NCBI GenBank assembly: GCA_028565635.1
Contig: JAOXYB010039284.1
Coordinates: 1-28,231, forward strand
Direction of reading: 5' to 3'
DNA length: 28,231 bases
Source of the DNA: Phoronis ovalis
Lineage: Eukaryota; Phoronida; Phoronidae
Position 1 is the first letter of the stretch. Each line of letters begins with the position of its first letter. Position numbers and translations under genes: made by a program. Below are positions 24,601 through 27,604 of the stretch, piece by piece. The notes below the pieces were generated by a model that saw only the letters and a program-made list of their open reading frames with translations, ran no database searches and had not been told where the DNA came from.

Positions 24601-26413
24601 AAATTCACTTTGCTATATGTTAAATCCATTATTGTGCACAACACATCTTATACATATTGTAACCGAACTCATAATCCTGAGCAAATTTAAGCTATGGTAA
24701 AAGTTCAGCCAATGTAGTGACTTATATCATGCTAATAATCATGAAACTTTTGTTAAGAAGTTGAACTGAGTATTTATCTTGGTTATAGATTTATATAAGA
24801 TTTATTTCATGGAAGATAGCTCCCACTTTCCCAAGACTGTCCCCAAATTCTGTTTGTATGAAATTGTGACTGGAATCAAATTCAACTGCTTATGCAAGAA
24901 ATTACTATCTGACTGAAAATACAGTACTGATATTATTAAAGGTGACAATCATTCTATAGCCAAAATCATTCAGGGAGACAAAATATGTCTTTCGCATTTC
25001 TCTCACCTGTAGATTAACAAGAGCCTCCAATCCTTCAATTTTAGAAAGGCAGTTGAATGCAAGGTTGAGTTCTCGTAGTCTAGTCAGCTTTTCCAACTTA
25101 CTTATCTTTTCTATTTGGTTGCAACTTAGATTCAAACTCTCAAGTCGCTTAAGTTTGTTGAGGTTTTCTATGTACTGTAAATTAATTAGAAGCTTTGCAA
25201 CTTTAACAAAGATTTATTTGAATAGTATAAACATATTTTACATAATAAAAACTTAAGCAACTATTAAATTTGAGGGACCATAATATTTAAGACCAACCAG
25301 TTTATGTAAAAGAATTTTTAATTAAAATGTTTCTCCATACTGTCAGACATCATCTTGTGGCATAAAAACTCAACTTGCACACAAAATGCTAAGAATTAAC
25401 ACCATTTATGTCCTATCACTATCTTGCCATATAAGCAAGATAAAATGACAAAATATCAAATAGGGAAACTTAACCCCAGACATGAGCACTAACTGTTCAG
25501 GCAGAGGATTGTTCCACCTGGATTTTCCTCTATCACATAAGGGGTGATCATGATACAGCTGCCTGGGGAACAAATGTTACAATATGCCCAAAAAACAATA
25601 TGCAAGCTAATAATACAATAATTCAAAATAGCTATAGGGATGTAGGCAAATATAGCAAAGATCGTGCAGTAAACGCTAAGATGAGATTAGTCCACTATAA
25701 TCAAAAATGTATACTTCCAACAATCAATCCAAATTAGAAAAAGTGCTCAATTTGTTTTCTATAGATGTATTGTCTTTTGCTATATTTGTTTTCATAATTT
25801 TTTGTTTTTTTTGAAATACTTCAAATACTTACTCTGGCTGGCAAACATTGAAATAGTTGCTATTTATTTGAATAGAAGTCAACTCTTTCTATTCGAAATT
25901 GTCAACAAAAGTTGACTCTGAACATAAGAACTTATAATAAATAGGAGCTTGCCTCATTTAAAAATTGTATATAATATTTCTTGAGTCTGATAATGTGAGA
26001 TACCTTAATTTTCTTGCCTGTTTCCTGTGTCAAGGTCAAATTGAGAGTTGTGATAAATTCCAAATTGTGCTGCTTTGTAACTCGTTTGATAAGATCTTCA
26101 GTTATGTAACGAACACCAGCAGCTTGGACTTGAAAAATATGAAAAAATAATCAATTAAAATTCACTTTGCATGAATTGCACTCAACATTTCTATCATCAT
26201 TGCAAAGTCGATTTACATTCCAATAAATTGTATAAGACATGTATGTGTACTGTAAAGAGGATATTTTAATTTGCCTTTTTTACAGTTATGTACAGCTTCA
26301 GTATGATGAAATATGTTGTTATATAGCTCACCATTAGTTCCACCATGTTCCGACGCCTGTCTTGCAACAGTTCCTTTAGTGACCGGAGCACGATTTTTCT
26401 GACCAGGTTTCAT
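453..26413 (-). CDS. CNTRL: Centriolin (centrosomal LRR/coiled-coil scaffold), 41 exons, 3' end outside window
   Basis: Spliced gene; 41 coding exons listed separately add to 6588 nt (2196 codons) with no frame break. Seen: an N-terminal segment GVRYITEDLIKR, SDS22-like LRRs with a cap, a coiled coil containing KEQQL, then IATETAGIKDLEKELTEG, a Pro/Gly-rich centre, the motif FCNVPEHHSL, and a second long coiled coil. These match human centriolin in the same order with nearly equal spacing, including ELEQELAFYKID and SPYIGRARYK. Known of the family: centriolin sits on maternal-centriole appendages and at the midbody, helps anchor exocyst and SNARE components for abscission, and has a segment related to yeast Nud1/Cdc11 (here about exons 9-12). 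The last 150-200 residues and the stop are missing at the left edge. The start is the first ATG after a 5'UTR acceptor at 26434/26435 and precedes a conserved reading frame. Identification is very secure; a few exon edges are inferred by eye. Confidence 0.95.
982..1082 (-). CDS. CNTRL: Centriolin exon 40, coiled coil
   Basis: Residues 2095-2128, LQLQSHNGKMTELMRSIQGR and on to QKQYDR. Enters in phase 1 and leaves in phase 0 at AGA/GTAAGA. Confidence 0.89.
1304..1373 (-). CDS. CNTRL: Centriolin exon 39, coiled coil
   Basis: Residues 2072-2094, VDMDRRQHTENTISELETKL and on. Enters in phase 0 and leaves in phase 1 (TTAG/GTATTA). Confidence 0.88.
1663..1764 (-). CDS. CNTRL: Centriolin exon 38, with GC donor
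   Basis: Residues 2038-2071, LLQNSQVELENLAADVASKR and on to VLHNLK. The frame meets TAG three codons later; the only in-frame exit is CTCAAG/GCAAAG, a GC-type donor with good context. The nearby GT (AAA/GTAGAC) would shift exon 39 into a frame with a stop. Confidence 0.85.
1821..2047 (+). repeat. Dispersed repeat, copy 2, with terminal hairpin
   Basis: Diverged, same-strand relative of 14-287, with a deletion of about 18-20 bases in the right third. The right-end hairpin is kept at 2016-2043 (ATGCCCATGCAC / GTGATGGGCAT) although arms and loop differ in sequence, followed by an A-rich run. Lies in centriolin intron 37. Confidence 0.7.
2378..2431 (-). CDS. CNTRL: Centriolin exon 37, 54-base exon
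   Basis: Residues 2020-2037, NLHKVKKETEKEESHLSR; human LQKERESEESKLE aligns here. Phase 0 at both ends; acceptor TTTTAG, donor AGG/GTATGG. Confidence 0.87.
2432..3202. other. Centriolin intron 36, receptor upstream region
   Basis: Non-coding on both strands. It must hold the receptor promoter if that gene is transcribed from within the intron, but no clear TATA or initiator stands out. Confidence 0.4.
3203..3223 (+). promoter_or_regulatory. Short upstream ORF before the receptor gene
   Basis: ATG, five more codons and TAG, ending two bases before the receptor ATG at 3226. If the mRNA leader includes it, it would favour reinitiation or leaky scanning. The transcription start is unknown, so its presence in the mRNA is inference. 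Confidence 0.3.
3226..4245 (+). CDS. Class A (rhodopsin-like) G-protein-coupled receptor, orphan, single exon
   Basis: 339 residues, seven hydrophobic helices. Seen: N-glycosylation sites at N2, N10 and N21; N41 (1.50); LCIAD with D69 (2.50); C101 (3.25) with C178 in the second extracellular loop as the likely disulfide; DRC at 125-127 in place of DRY; W153 (4.50); P200 (5.50); AWLPF at 255-259 (W 6.48, P 6.50); NPCIY at 300-304; a Cys pair at 317-318 fit for palmitoylation. Third cytoplasmic loop is short. It looks most like amine-receptor-type class A proteins, but position 3.32 is Pro108, so the amine-binding Asp is absent; ligand unknown. It is complete, without introns, inside centriolin intron 36 and antisense to it. 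The ATG is the first in frame; a six-codon upstream ORF ends two bases before it. It is under purifying appearance: no frameshift or stop. Confidence 0.93.
   Translation: MNASVETSVNTTENHENIVPNHSEFTIAGFLLLSAVIVSVNGSVIILFIKSTRVRRSVNIFILNLCIADLQNGLVALPITAFFPHGFFDHSSLYRIPRGACVFISNYPIAVMGAAILSLVLVSVDRCVAVTFPMRYKEIMTNPRCAAIIVVIWIVSVLFTFSTSLGLPPLTENYIYYCDEAYYYDTYYYSVFTFGFIFAPLVTIITMYSILYHIAKKHAKRIAHLTIIPSREKKRISHSKAAKTMFFLSATYCCAWLPFLSAIFLVSFCTINKKCTLDIDTARKILVSTASLAFLASAINPCIYVFRNKALREEIQCCKVQTNRNRVASYVVSSQEHTV
4387..4392 (+). terminator. Poly(A) signal of the receptor gene
   Basis: Canonical AATAAA 142 bases after the receptor stop codon, the first on this strand after the gene. Confidence 0.5.
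4459..4703. mobile_element. Remnant inverted-repeat (MITE-like) element
   Basis: Left end ACCCGGGAGGGGTGGGGGCA and right end ATCCCCCCCTAGGGTA are imperfect inverted repeats about 245 bases apart; the inner flanks (CATATATG / CATATTTT) also pair. The interior shows CCCTGAAAATGCATG and GGGCTGCACACCCCC, phrases I associate with an interspersed repeat common in marine invertebrates. No ORF. Confidence 0.55.
4704..6041. other. Rest of centriolin intron 36
   Basis: AT-rich, no coding exon found: the protein joins exon 36 to exon 37 without a gap relative to human. A perfect donor motif CAG/GTAAGT on the minus strand at 4997-5001 is reported as a finding. Nothing else recognised. Confidence 0.5.
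6042..6230 (-). CDS. CNTRL: Centriolin exon 36, coiled coil
   Basis: Residues 1957-2019, KLELATSQCNDLNANLKRLR and on to EAAVSKK. Length and heptads align with human without a gap into exon 37. No ATG inside, so absent from ATG-based ORFs. Donor AAG/GTGGGT opens the 3.6 kb intron holding the receptor gene. Confidence 0.9.
6711..6784 (-). CDS. CNTRL: Centriolin exon 35, short coiled-coil exon
   Basis: Residues 1932-1956, KKTELKKFTRSLTDTEDQYK and on to HMQQ. Only 74 bases, located by phase and splice sites (acceptor TTCTAG, donor CAG/GTGAAT). Confidence 0.88.
7098..7255 (-). CDS. CNTRL: Centriolin exon 34, coiled coil
   Basis: Residues 1879-1931, QLFETGDSIVVKRNELDDLD and on to LTEEIK. Enters in phase 2 and leaves in phase 1 (AAAG/GTGTGA). 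Confidence 0.92.
7627..7719. repeat. Two-copy tandem duplication in intron 33
   Basis: A unit of 44-48 bases (TTCATTTGTAT, AGCTTTTTTGACCTTAAA, CCATAATT) occurs twice head to tail, starting at 7627 and 7671, with small indels. It lies 29 bases from the donor of exon 33. Confidence 0.7.
7748..7965 (-). CDS. CNTRL: Centriolin exon 33, coiled coil
   Basis: Residues 1807-1878, from EKPELQILQKDVDKKSAEVA to NKTLQLK. Human has EKKLAQTKR at its end. Ends in phase 2 at AACG/GTAACA; the split Arg codon is completed by exon 34. Confidence 0.92.
8214..8489 (-). CDS. CNTRL: Centriolin exon 32, coiled coil
   Basis: Residues 1715-1806, DKEDHLSRLKDEEEQLKASM through LKKVLEMQNIEKSELETV to AELRE. Human LKNILDMLQLENHELQGL aligns without gaps. 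Phase 0 at both ends, 92 codons. Confidence 0.94.
8490..9925. other. Centriolin intron 31
   Basis: 1436 bases without a coding exon: exons 31 and 32 abut in alignment to human. Several short ORFs on both strands have no family features. Nothing else seen. Confidence 0.5.
9926..10090 (-). CDS. CNTRL: Centriolin exon 31, coiled coil
   Basis: Residues 1660-1714, IHKAKAELERHDKNLGQINT and on to HDQIK. Phase 0 at both ends; donor AAG/GTAGTG. Confidence 0.93.
10091..10924. other. Centriolin intron 30
   Basis: 834 bases, AT-rich, including a stretch near 10740-10800 of mostly A/T triplets. No exon, RNA gene or repeat family recognised. Confidence 0.5.
10925..11116 (-). CDS. CNTRL: Centriolin exon 30, coiled coil
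   Basis: Residues 1596-1659, starting IIITRDVEFRNLDAKVKKSS. The exon begins well upstream of the first ATG in the frame; the longer start gives the phase-0 acceptor ACTTAG and matches human IVAAKDSDFQCLSKK. Confidence 0.92.
11345..11551 (-). CDS. CNTRL: Centriolin exon 29, coiled coil
   Basis: Residues 1527-1595, AHDTVKKFDSAQQGYNSTVQ and on to MTVKEINK; human has EEILKEINK at the same spot. Phase 0 at both ends. Confidence 0.94.
11739..11931 (-). CDS. CNTRL: Centriolin exon 28, Asp/Arg-rich insert and conserved helix
   Basis: Residues 1462-1526. Opens with a charged low-complexity stretch (DTLSDSESDYNDGYDRERHD), then LQDEIACLEETLMKRRAELK, matching human IVDEIECIEKTLLKRRSELR. The charged stretch is not in the human protein as I know it. 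Confidence 0.95.
12195..12379 (-). CDS. CNTRL: Centriolin exon 27, coiled coil
   Basis: Residues 1401-1461, from GRKKELESLDLAVEQQTLNL to a very basic end KKQKRKHRE. Ends in phase 2 at AAAG/GTACAT. Confidence 0.91.
12498..12647 (-). CDS. CNTRL: Centriolin exon 26, start of second coiled coil
   Basis: Residues 1351-1400, EDYVAKLQQKIEKLKQKCSR and on to QNLQ. Phase 0 at both ends. The stretch is open on both strands, but only the minus strand has heptads and correct splice sites. Confidence 0.91.
13065..13163 (-). CDS. CNTRL: Centriolin exon 25, CNVPEHH motif
   Basis: Residues 1318-1350, ending LFCNVPEHHSL; human has LHCNVPEHHNL. Only 99 bases with no usable ORF signature, found through this motif and matching splice sites (acceptor TTGCAG, donor TTG/GTATGT). 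Confidence 0.95.
13343..13767 (-). CDS. CNTRL: Centriolin exon 24, Pro/Gly/Gln-rich disordered region
   Basis: Residues 1176-1317, the longest exon (425 bases). Rich in Pro, Gly, Tyr, Gln and Ser (for example EYFPGPEYGYDPRYSQ). It sits where human centriolin has its PPPPG-rich stretch, but the sequence itself is not conserved. Ends VPAQ/GTAAAT. Confidence 0.91.
14060..14185 (-). CDS. CNTRL: Centriolin exon 23, end of helix before Pro-rich part
   Basis: Residues 1134-1175. GENFEDDLEQLRAEINHLRQ matches human GGFENVLEEIAELRREVSYQ; the exon ends GRRVGWLP, like human KRRGYWYFMP. Symmetric phase 1-1; donor CCCA/GTAAGT. Confidence 0.94.
14522..14629 (-). CDS. CNTRL: Centriolin exon 22, coiled coil
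   Basis: Residues 1098-1133, REITDLNELINAQTQEIERL and on. Symmetric phase 1-1 exon of 108 bases, so it could be skipped without a frameshift. Confidence 0.91.
15023..15164 (-). CDS. CNTRL: Centriolin exon 21, coiled coil
   Basis: Residues 1051-1097, DLQRAEDEVNNLQQLLDEKQ within it; human has AEAEIELLQNLLRQK here. Ends in phase 1 at ATAG/GTGAGC. Confidence 0.92.
15318..15537 (-). CDS. CNTRL: Centriolin exon 20, Pro/Arg/Asp-rich linker
   Basis: Residues 977-1050, from RMNEGYDDAQYPPQYRDQES to RPRHGHH: low complexity, rich in Pro, Arg, Asp and Gln, with no heptads. Length 220 with incoming phase 2 restores phase 0. I see no clear human counterpart by sequence. Confidence 0.85.
15794..15921 (-). 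CDS. CNTRL: Centriolin exon 19, end of first coiled coil
   Basis: Residues 935-976, LQDSQAYIKTLEQALRRQED and then a basic polar tail (KNPSAKEADTRGPKQ). Ends in phase 2 at AAAG/GTTTAG. Confidence 0.9.
16127..16354 (-). CDS. CNTRL: Centriolin exon 18, coiled coil
   Basis: Residues 859-934: a polar start (GEKSGVADYQRIRGD), then SEDQALYERLQQELANL and a helix ending AANKK. Donor AAA/GTAATA. Its last 85 bases plus flanking intron are duplicated at 16716-16817. Confidence 0.9.
16716..16817 (-). pseudogene. Decayed duplicate of the end of centriolin exon 18
   Basis: 102 bases align gap-free with 16110-16211 (about 11 mismatches by eye): the last 85 bases of exon 18 plus 17 bases of its downstream intron. 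In the copy a CAA codon has become TAA (16790-16792) and the donor GT has become TT, so it cannot act as a coding exon. It lies in intron 17, 606 bases from the source in the same orientation. Confidence 0.85.
16995..17159 (-). CDS. CNTRL: Centriolin exon 17, coiled coil
   Basis: Residues 804-858, IEAQMEALRHKLSKVESKLR and on to ARGQK. Phase 0 at both ends; donor AAG/GTTTGC, acceptor TTCACAG. Confidence 0.92.
17356..17484 (-). CDS. CNTRL: Centriolin exon 16
   Basis: Residues 761-803, beginning GHIELYDDDDHVGALLADLE. An acidic run opens the exon; then an amphipathic helix. Phase 0 at both ends; no internal start codon is needed. Confidence 0.88.
17806..17931 (-). CDS. CNTRL: Centriolin exon 15
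   Basis: Residues 719-760. ISPEELQHRIQQVLTNLEKG corresponds to human RPEEVAARVDELRRKLKLG. Phase 0 at both ends; donor AAG/GTATGT. Confidence 0.92.
18031..18114 (-). CDS. CNTRL: Centriolin exon 14, coiled coil
   Basis: Residues 691-718, AEKAQLKERLQENHGETDQL and on to AAK. Only 84 bases with no internal ATG, so a simple ORF scan misses it; both splice sites and phase fit. Confidence 0.88.
18341..18392 (+). repeat. G-rich repeat cluster, left
   Basis: Runs of GGGGGCGATTATTA-type units, including an 11-base G run. Same unit as the cluster at 18874-18986; both are in intron 13, same orientation. Confidence 0.65.
18393..18873. other. Segment between the two G-rich clusters
   Basis: About 480 bases flanked by the G-rich clusters, with overlapping ORFs of 60-80 codons on both strands. 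It may be the body of a decayed transposon, but I recognise no transposase motif. Confidence 0.3.
18874..18986 (+). repeat. G-rich repeat cluster, right
   Basis: About five units of GGGGGCGATTATTA with 16-33 base spacing (variants TGATTATTG, CAATTATTA), ending AGAGAAAATACGGTA. That ending is typical, in my memory, of a repeat family of marine invertebrate genomes. Confidence 0.65.
19138..19299 (-). CDS. CNTRL: Centriolin exon 13, coiled coil
   Basis: Residues 637-690, KLQELQDSLHEEKGLNARLQ and on. Phase 0 at both ends; acceptor TTCACAG, donor CAG/GTATTC. Confidence 0.91.
19386..19709. repeat. Minisatellite, about 59-bp unit, six copies, next to exon 12 donor
   Basis: Anchors AGTTTG recur at 19393, 19446, 19505, 19564, 19623 and 19673, giving spacings of 53, 59, 59, 59 and 50. 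Each unit also has GAATCA(C/T) followed by a donor-like AACCTTCC. The last unit contains the true exon 12 donor at 19704-19706. Confidence 0.85.
19706..19926 (-). CDS. CNTRL: Centriolin exon 12, coiled coil
   Basis: Residues 563-636, GQAAINEEMKTDLENVIAGL and on; human has AANEALKKDLEGVISGL at the same place. Donor CAG/GTTAGT lies at the edge of the 59-bp minisatellite described separately. Confidence 0.95.
19927..20509. other. Centriolin intron 11, downstream part
   Basis: Non-coding, AT-rich; a 62-codon plus-strand ORF at 20154-20342 shows no family features. Confidence 0.4.
20510..20594 (-). CDS. Candidate alternative first exon of centriolin (internal start)
   Basis: Within intron 11 there is an ATG followed by 28 open codons (MGAFEFATITPP... 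ending FAEENQGY) and a perfect donor TACG/GTAAGT. It leaves one base over, which is exactly the phase exon 12 needs, so splicing would read ...ENQGYGQAAINEEM. The frame is also open for 13 codons before the ATG. A TATA-like run lies at 20629-20636 and a TGGTGG/CCACCA palindrome at 20694-20707. The product would be centriolin without LRRs and exons 1-11. The peptide matches nothing I recognise in human centriolin, and the exon 11-12 junction is conserved without it, so it would be an alternative start. Not proven; a chance ORF with a good donor is possible. Confidence 0.33.
20786..20823. repeat. Inverted repeat in intron 11
   Basis: Perfect 10-base arms GTTTGAGTAT (20786-20795) and ATACTCAAAC (20814-20823) with an 18-base loop. 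Located about 190 bases upstream of the candidate internal first exon and about 70 bases after the exon 11 donor. Function unknown. Confidence 0.5.
20892..21045 (-). CDS. CNTRL: Centriolin exon 11, coiled coil
   Basis: Residues 512-562. KEQQLRARSQLYDDLQRELD and IATETAGIKDLEKELTEG match human KEQQLDIMNKQYQQLESRLD and IAKETEEIKDLEEQLTEG. Donor GAAG/GTATGA, phase 1. Confidence 0.96.
21346..21483 (-). CDS. CNTRL: Centriolin exon 10, coiled coil
   Basis: Residues 466-511, VKELRNEAANIEDELLQTRD and on to RDSLY. Phase 0 at both ends; donor TAT/GTAAGT, acceptor TAACAG. Confidence 0.92.
21921..22087 (-). CDS. CNTRL: Centriolin exon 9, coiled coil
   Basis: Residues 410-465; ILRVTEELQRT matches human ILRATEEFKQ. 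Falls in the segment of human centriolin described as related to Nud1/Cdc11. Donor AAC/GTATGT, phase 0. Confidence 0.92.
22419..22653 (-). CDS. CNTRL: Centriolin exon 8, conserved linker SPYIG
   Basis: Residues 332-409. Contains SPYIGRARYKTNKFAFET (human SPYIGKSRYKRNMFATES), a non-coiled linker, then a return to coiled coil (LIDKQRQIEH). Ends in phase 1 at ATG/GTATGT. Confidence 0.95.
22863..22994 (-). CDS. CNTRL: Centriolin exon 7, highly conserved helix
   Basis: Residues 288-331: LKRKTAELTKACEKHYELEQ followed by ELAFYKIDHKF. One of the best-conserved centriolin stretches and diagnostic for the family. Phase 0 at both ends. Confidence 0.96.
23377..23570 (-). CDS. CNTRL: Centriolin exon 6, start of first coiled coil
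   Basis: Residues 223-287, heptad-rich, ending DLEQELETKNDL, equal to human DLNTKNEL. Enters in phase 1 and ends in phase 0 at CTG/GTAGGA. Confidence 0.93.
23968..24154 (-). CDS. CNTRL: Centriolin exon 5, last LRR and LRR cap
   Basis: Residues 161-222. Contains LSVSENPICELPHCRLYIVF and HLRTLEVLDGQEV, the LRR-cap signature seen in SDS22-like proteins, then the first acidic/basic helix. Two donors are possible; the one after CAGG (GTGAGG) is chosen because it joins in frame to EEIETLEQ of exon 6, as in human. Confidence 0.92.
24423..24527 (-). CDS. CNTRL: Centriolin exon 4, leucine-rich repeats
   Basis: Residues 126-160, VLNLSGNSIEHIPQWFGKK and on; matches human LNLAGNEIEHIPVWLGKK almost residue for residue. 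Phase 0 at both ends, 35 codons. Confidence 0.94.
25007..25174 (-). CDS. CNTRL: Centriolin exon 3, leucine-rich repeats
   Basis: Residues 70-125, starting YIENLNKLKRLESLNLSCN. It carries two SDS22-type 22-residue LRRs (LxxLxLxxNxIxKI pattern) and leads into a third. Phase 0 at both ends; acceptor TTACAG, donor CAG/GTGAGA. Confidence 0.95.
25175..26003. other. Centriolin intron 2
   Basis: 829 bases without a recognisable exon or repeat. Exons 2 and 3 join directly in alignment to human. Confidence 0.45.
26004..26128 (-). CDS. CNTRL: Centriolin exon 2, pre-LRR conserved segment
   Basis: Residues 28-69. Contains GVRYITEDLIKRVTK and LNLTLTQETGKKIK, which align directly with the human GVRYITEALIKKLTK segment just before the LRRs. 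Acceptor TTCAAG, donor AAG/GTATCT; enters in phase 1 and ends in phase 0. Confidence 0.93.
26332..26413 (-). CDS. CNTRL: Centriolin exon 1 (start codon)
   Basis: Codes for MKPGQKNRAPVTKGTVARQ and on to residue 27, a basic, probably unstructured N-terminus. Donor is ATG/GTGAGC, leaving one base over (phase 1). Human centriolin also begins with MKKG-like basic residues. An acceptor (TTTTCCAG) 21 bases upstream of the ATG shows that the exon begins at about 26434 with a short 5'UTR part. Confidence 0.85.
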
Positions 26414-26434
26414 AATGATGGTTCAATTATACGT

Positions 26435-27226
26435 CTGGAAAATCTTACATGAACTGTATTTGTGATGATTGCTTGATTGTATCATATTACATGTATTGCT
26501 AGTATTTAATTAGGAATTATTAACAAAAACAGATTGAAGCTGACCACTGATTGCTAGCATTTAATTGTGTAATTTATGTTTGCATGAATCTTATAGCTTA
26601 TATTATAATTCCAGTGTTTTTTTTCTTAAATGTGATTGCACTGATTTTACAAGCTAAAAGCATATCAATTGTTTTTTTGCATCTGAAAATACAAAATAAC
26701 AGTTTATATAATTTAGATGACAGCCCCATCCATGTGTCACATCCCAAATAACAAAGTCCTATAGACTTTCTTTTTTACTTAAGTTAAGAGCCTATTTAGT
26801 ATTTTGACTATAGTCATAGATCTACAAATCCTCTTCTGCCAGCTATCGCTTTCAAGTTTCAAAATATAAAGTATCTGTCCAGTATGCGGCTGACCGGGTC
26901 ATAGTGACAATAATTTGTTGGCAGTGATCATATTTAATAGGCTCTGGGGCTCCACGCTTGTACAACATTGGTGTCAGGACTAAAATTAAAAAGGAATATG
27001 AACAATATAATATAGTATATACGATTACGGAACGAGAACTGGTAGCGAATGTTTAAACACGACCTACGCGTTTTACGTGTGAACCAGTTTTAGAGAAATA
27101 GGACCTAGAAATAGCTCGACAATAATGATATGTGTTACTTGGATATAAAAGATTACCAGTTTAGTACTTTTCTGTCACATCTGTAGCAAAAAAAAAAATC
27201 GGAATTTCGAAACTTCCCTCCAAAAT
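26435..27226 (-). other. Probable 5'UTR intron and leader of centriolin
   Basis: The acceptor TTTTCCAG at 26435-26442, just upstream of the start codon, implies an intron in the 5'UTR. A possible but weak donor is CTG/GTAATC at 27156-27157. No coding potential. Confidence 0.45.
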
Positions 27227-27238
27227 CCGCCATCTTTG
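27227..27238 (-). promoter_or_regulatory. YY1-like site, likely centriolin promoter
   Basis: Reads CAAAGATGGCGG on the minus strand, matching the YY1 core AANATGGCGG, which in animal promoters typically sits just downstream of the transcription start and in the direction of transcription. Here the direction agrees with centriolin. Confidence 0.5.
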
Positions 27239-27371
27239 TACACAAAGTTTGCACGAGAAGGCTAAAGATCATTTACCATCTTAGAGATCAATATTTTTCT
27301 AATTTAAACATATTTAGGAAGAAAATTGCAAAACTATTGTAAACCATTGTATATTTAACGTAACGCAACTG

Positions 27372-27387
27372 TTATATATATATATAT
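27372..27387. repeat. (TA)n simple repeat
   Basis: Short TA dinucleotide run between the two presumed divergent starts. Confidence 0.6.
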
Positions 27388-27467
27388 CGACAATATGATG
27401 TTTTGTCATTTATGTATATAAACGACATTCGATTAACCTAATTTATTTGTGTTCTTAATCTTGTGCG

Positions 27468-27554
27468 CATTGTCTCCCGGCAGGTAGCGCTTCCACTATC
27501 GTGACGTTTCCAGCACTGTAGGAGGAACGAGTGCCATCTGGTGGAAGACAATGT
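27468..27554. mobile_element. 87-bp inverted-repeat insertion with 9-bp target duplication
   Basis: Outer ends CATTGTCTCCCGGCAG and, read from the other side, CATTGTCTTCCACCAG agree at 13 of 16 bases; similarity continues inward (AGGTAGCGCTTCC / AGATGGCACTCGTTCC). It is flanked by perfect direct repeats TCTTGTGCG at 27459-27467 and 27555-27563. Size, inverted ends and a target duplication make a tiny non-autonomous DNA transposon the simplest reading; 9-bp duplications fit Mutator-like elements. Confidence 0.65.
27532..27544 (-). promoter_or_regulatory. CTCF-like core motif inside the insertion
   Basis: CCACCAGATGGCA on the minus strand fits the CTCF core CCASYAGRKGGCR at every position. It is part of the element's right inverted repeat. 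CTCF is known from bilaterians and not from cnidarians, so the meaning depends on the host. Confidence 0.35.
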
Positions 27555-27598
27555 TCTTGTGCGTGTTTTCTCGAAATCGCGGCTTTTTCAAAATACAG
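27551..27598 (+). CDS. Candidate first coding exon of a divergent gene
   Basis: ATG, then MFLCVFSRNRGFFKIQ, then a perfect donor CAG/GTGAGT at 27599. The peptide is short, basic and hydrophobic, so a signal or mitochondrial leader is possible, but nothing is recognisable. The gene would run right, out of the window, back to back with centriolin. Its ATG is the last base group of the 87-bp insertion. The frame also stays open past the donor to 27844. It could instead be a 5'UTR exon or chance. Confidence 0.3.
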
Positions 27599-27604
27599 GT
27601 GAGT

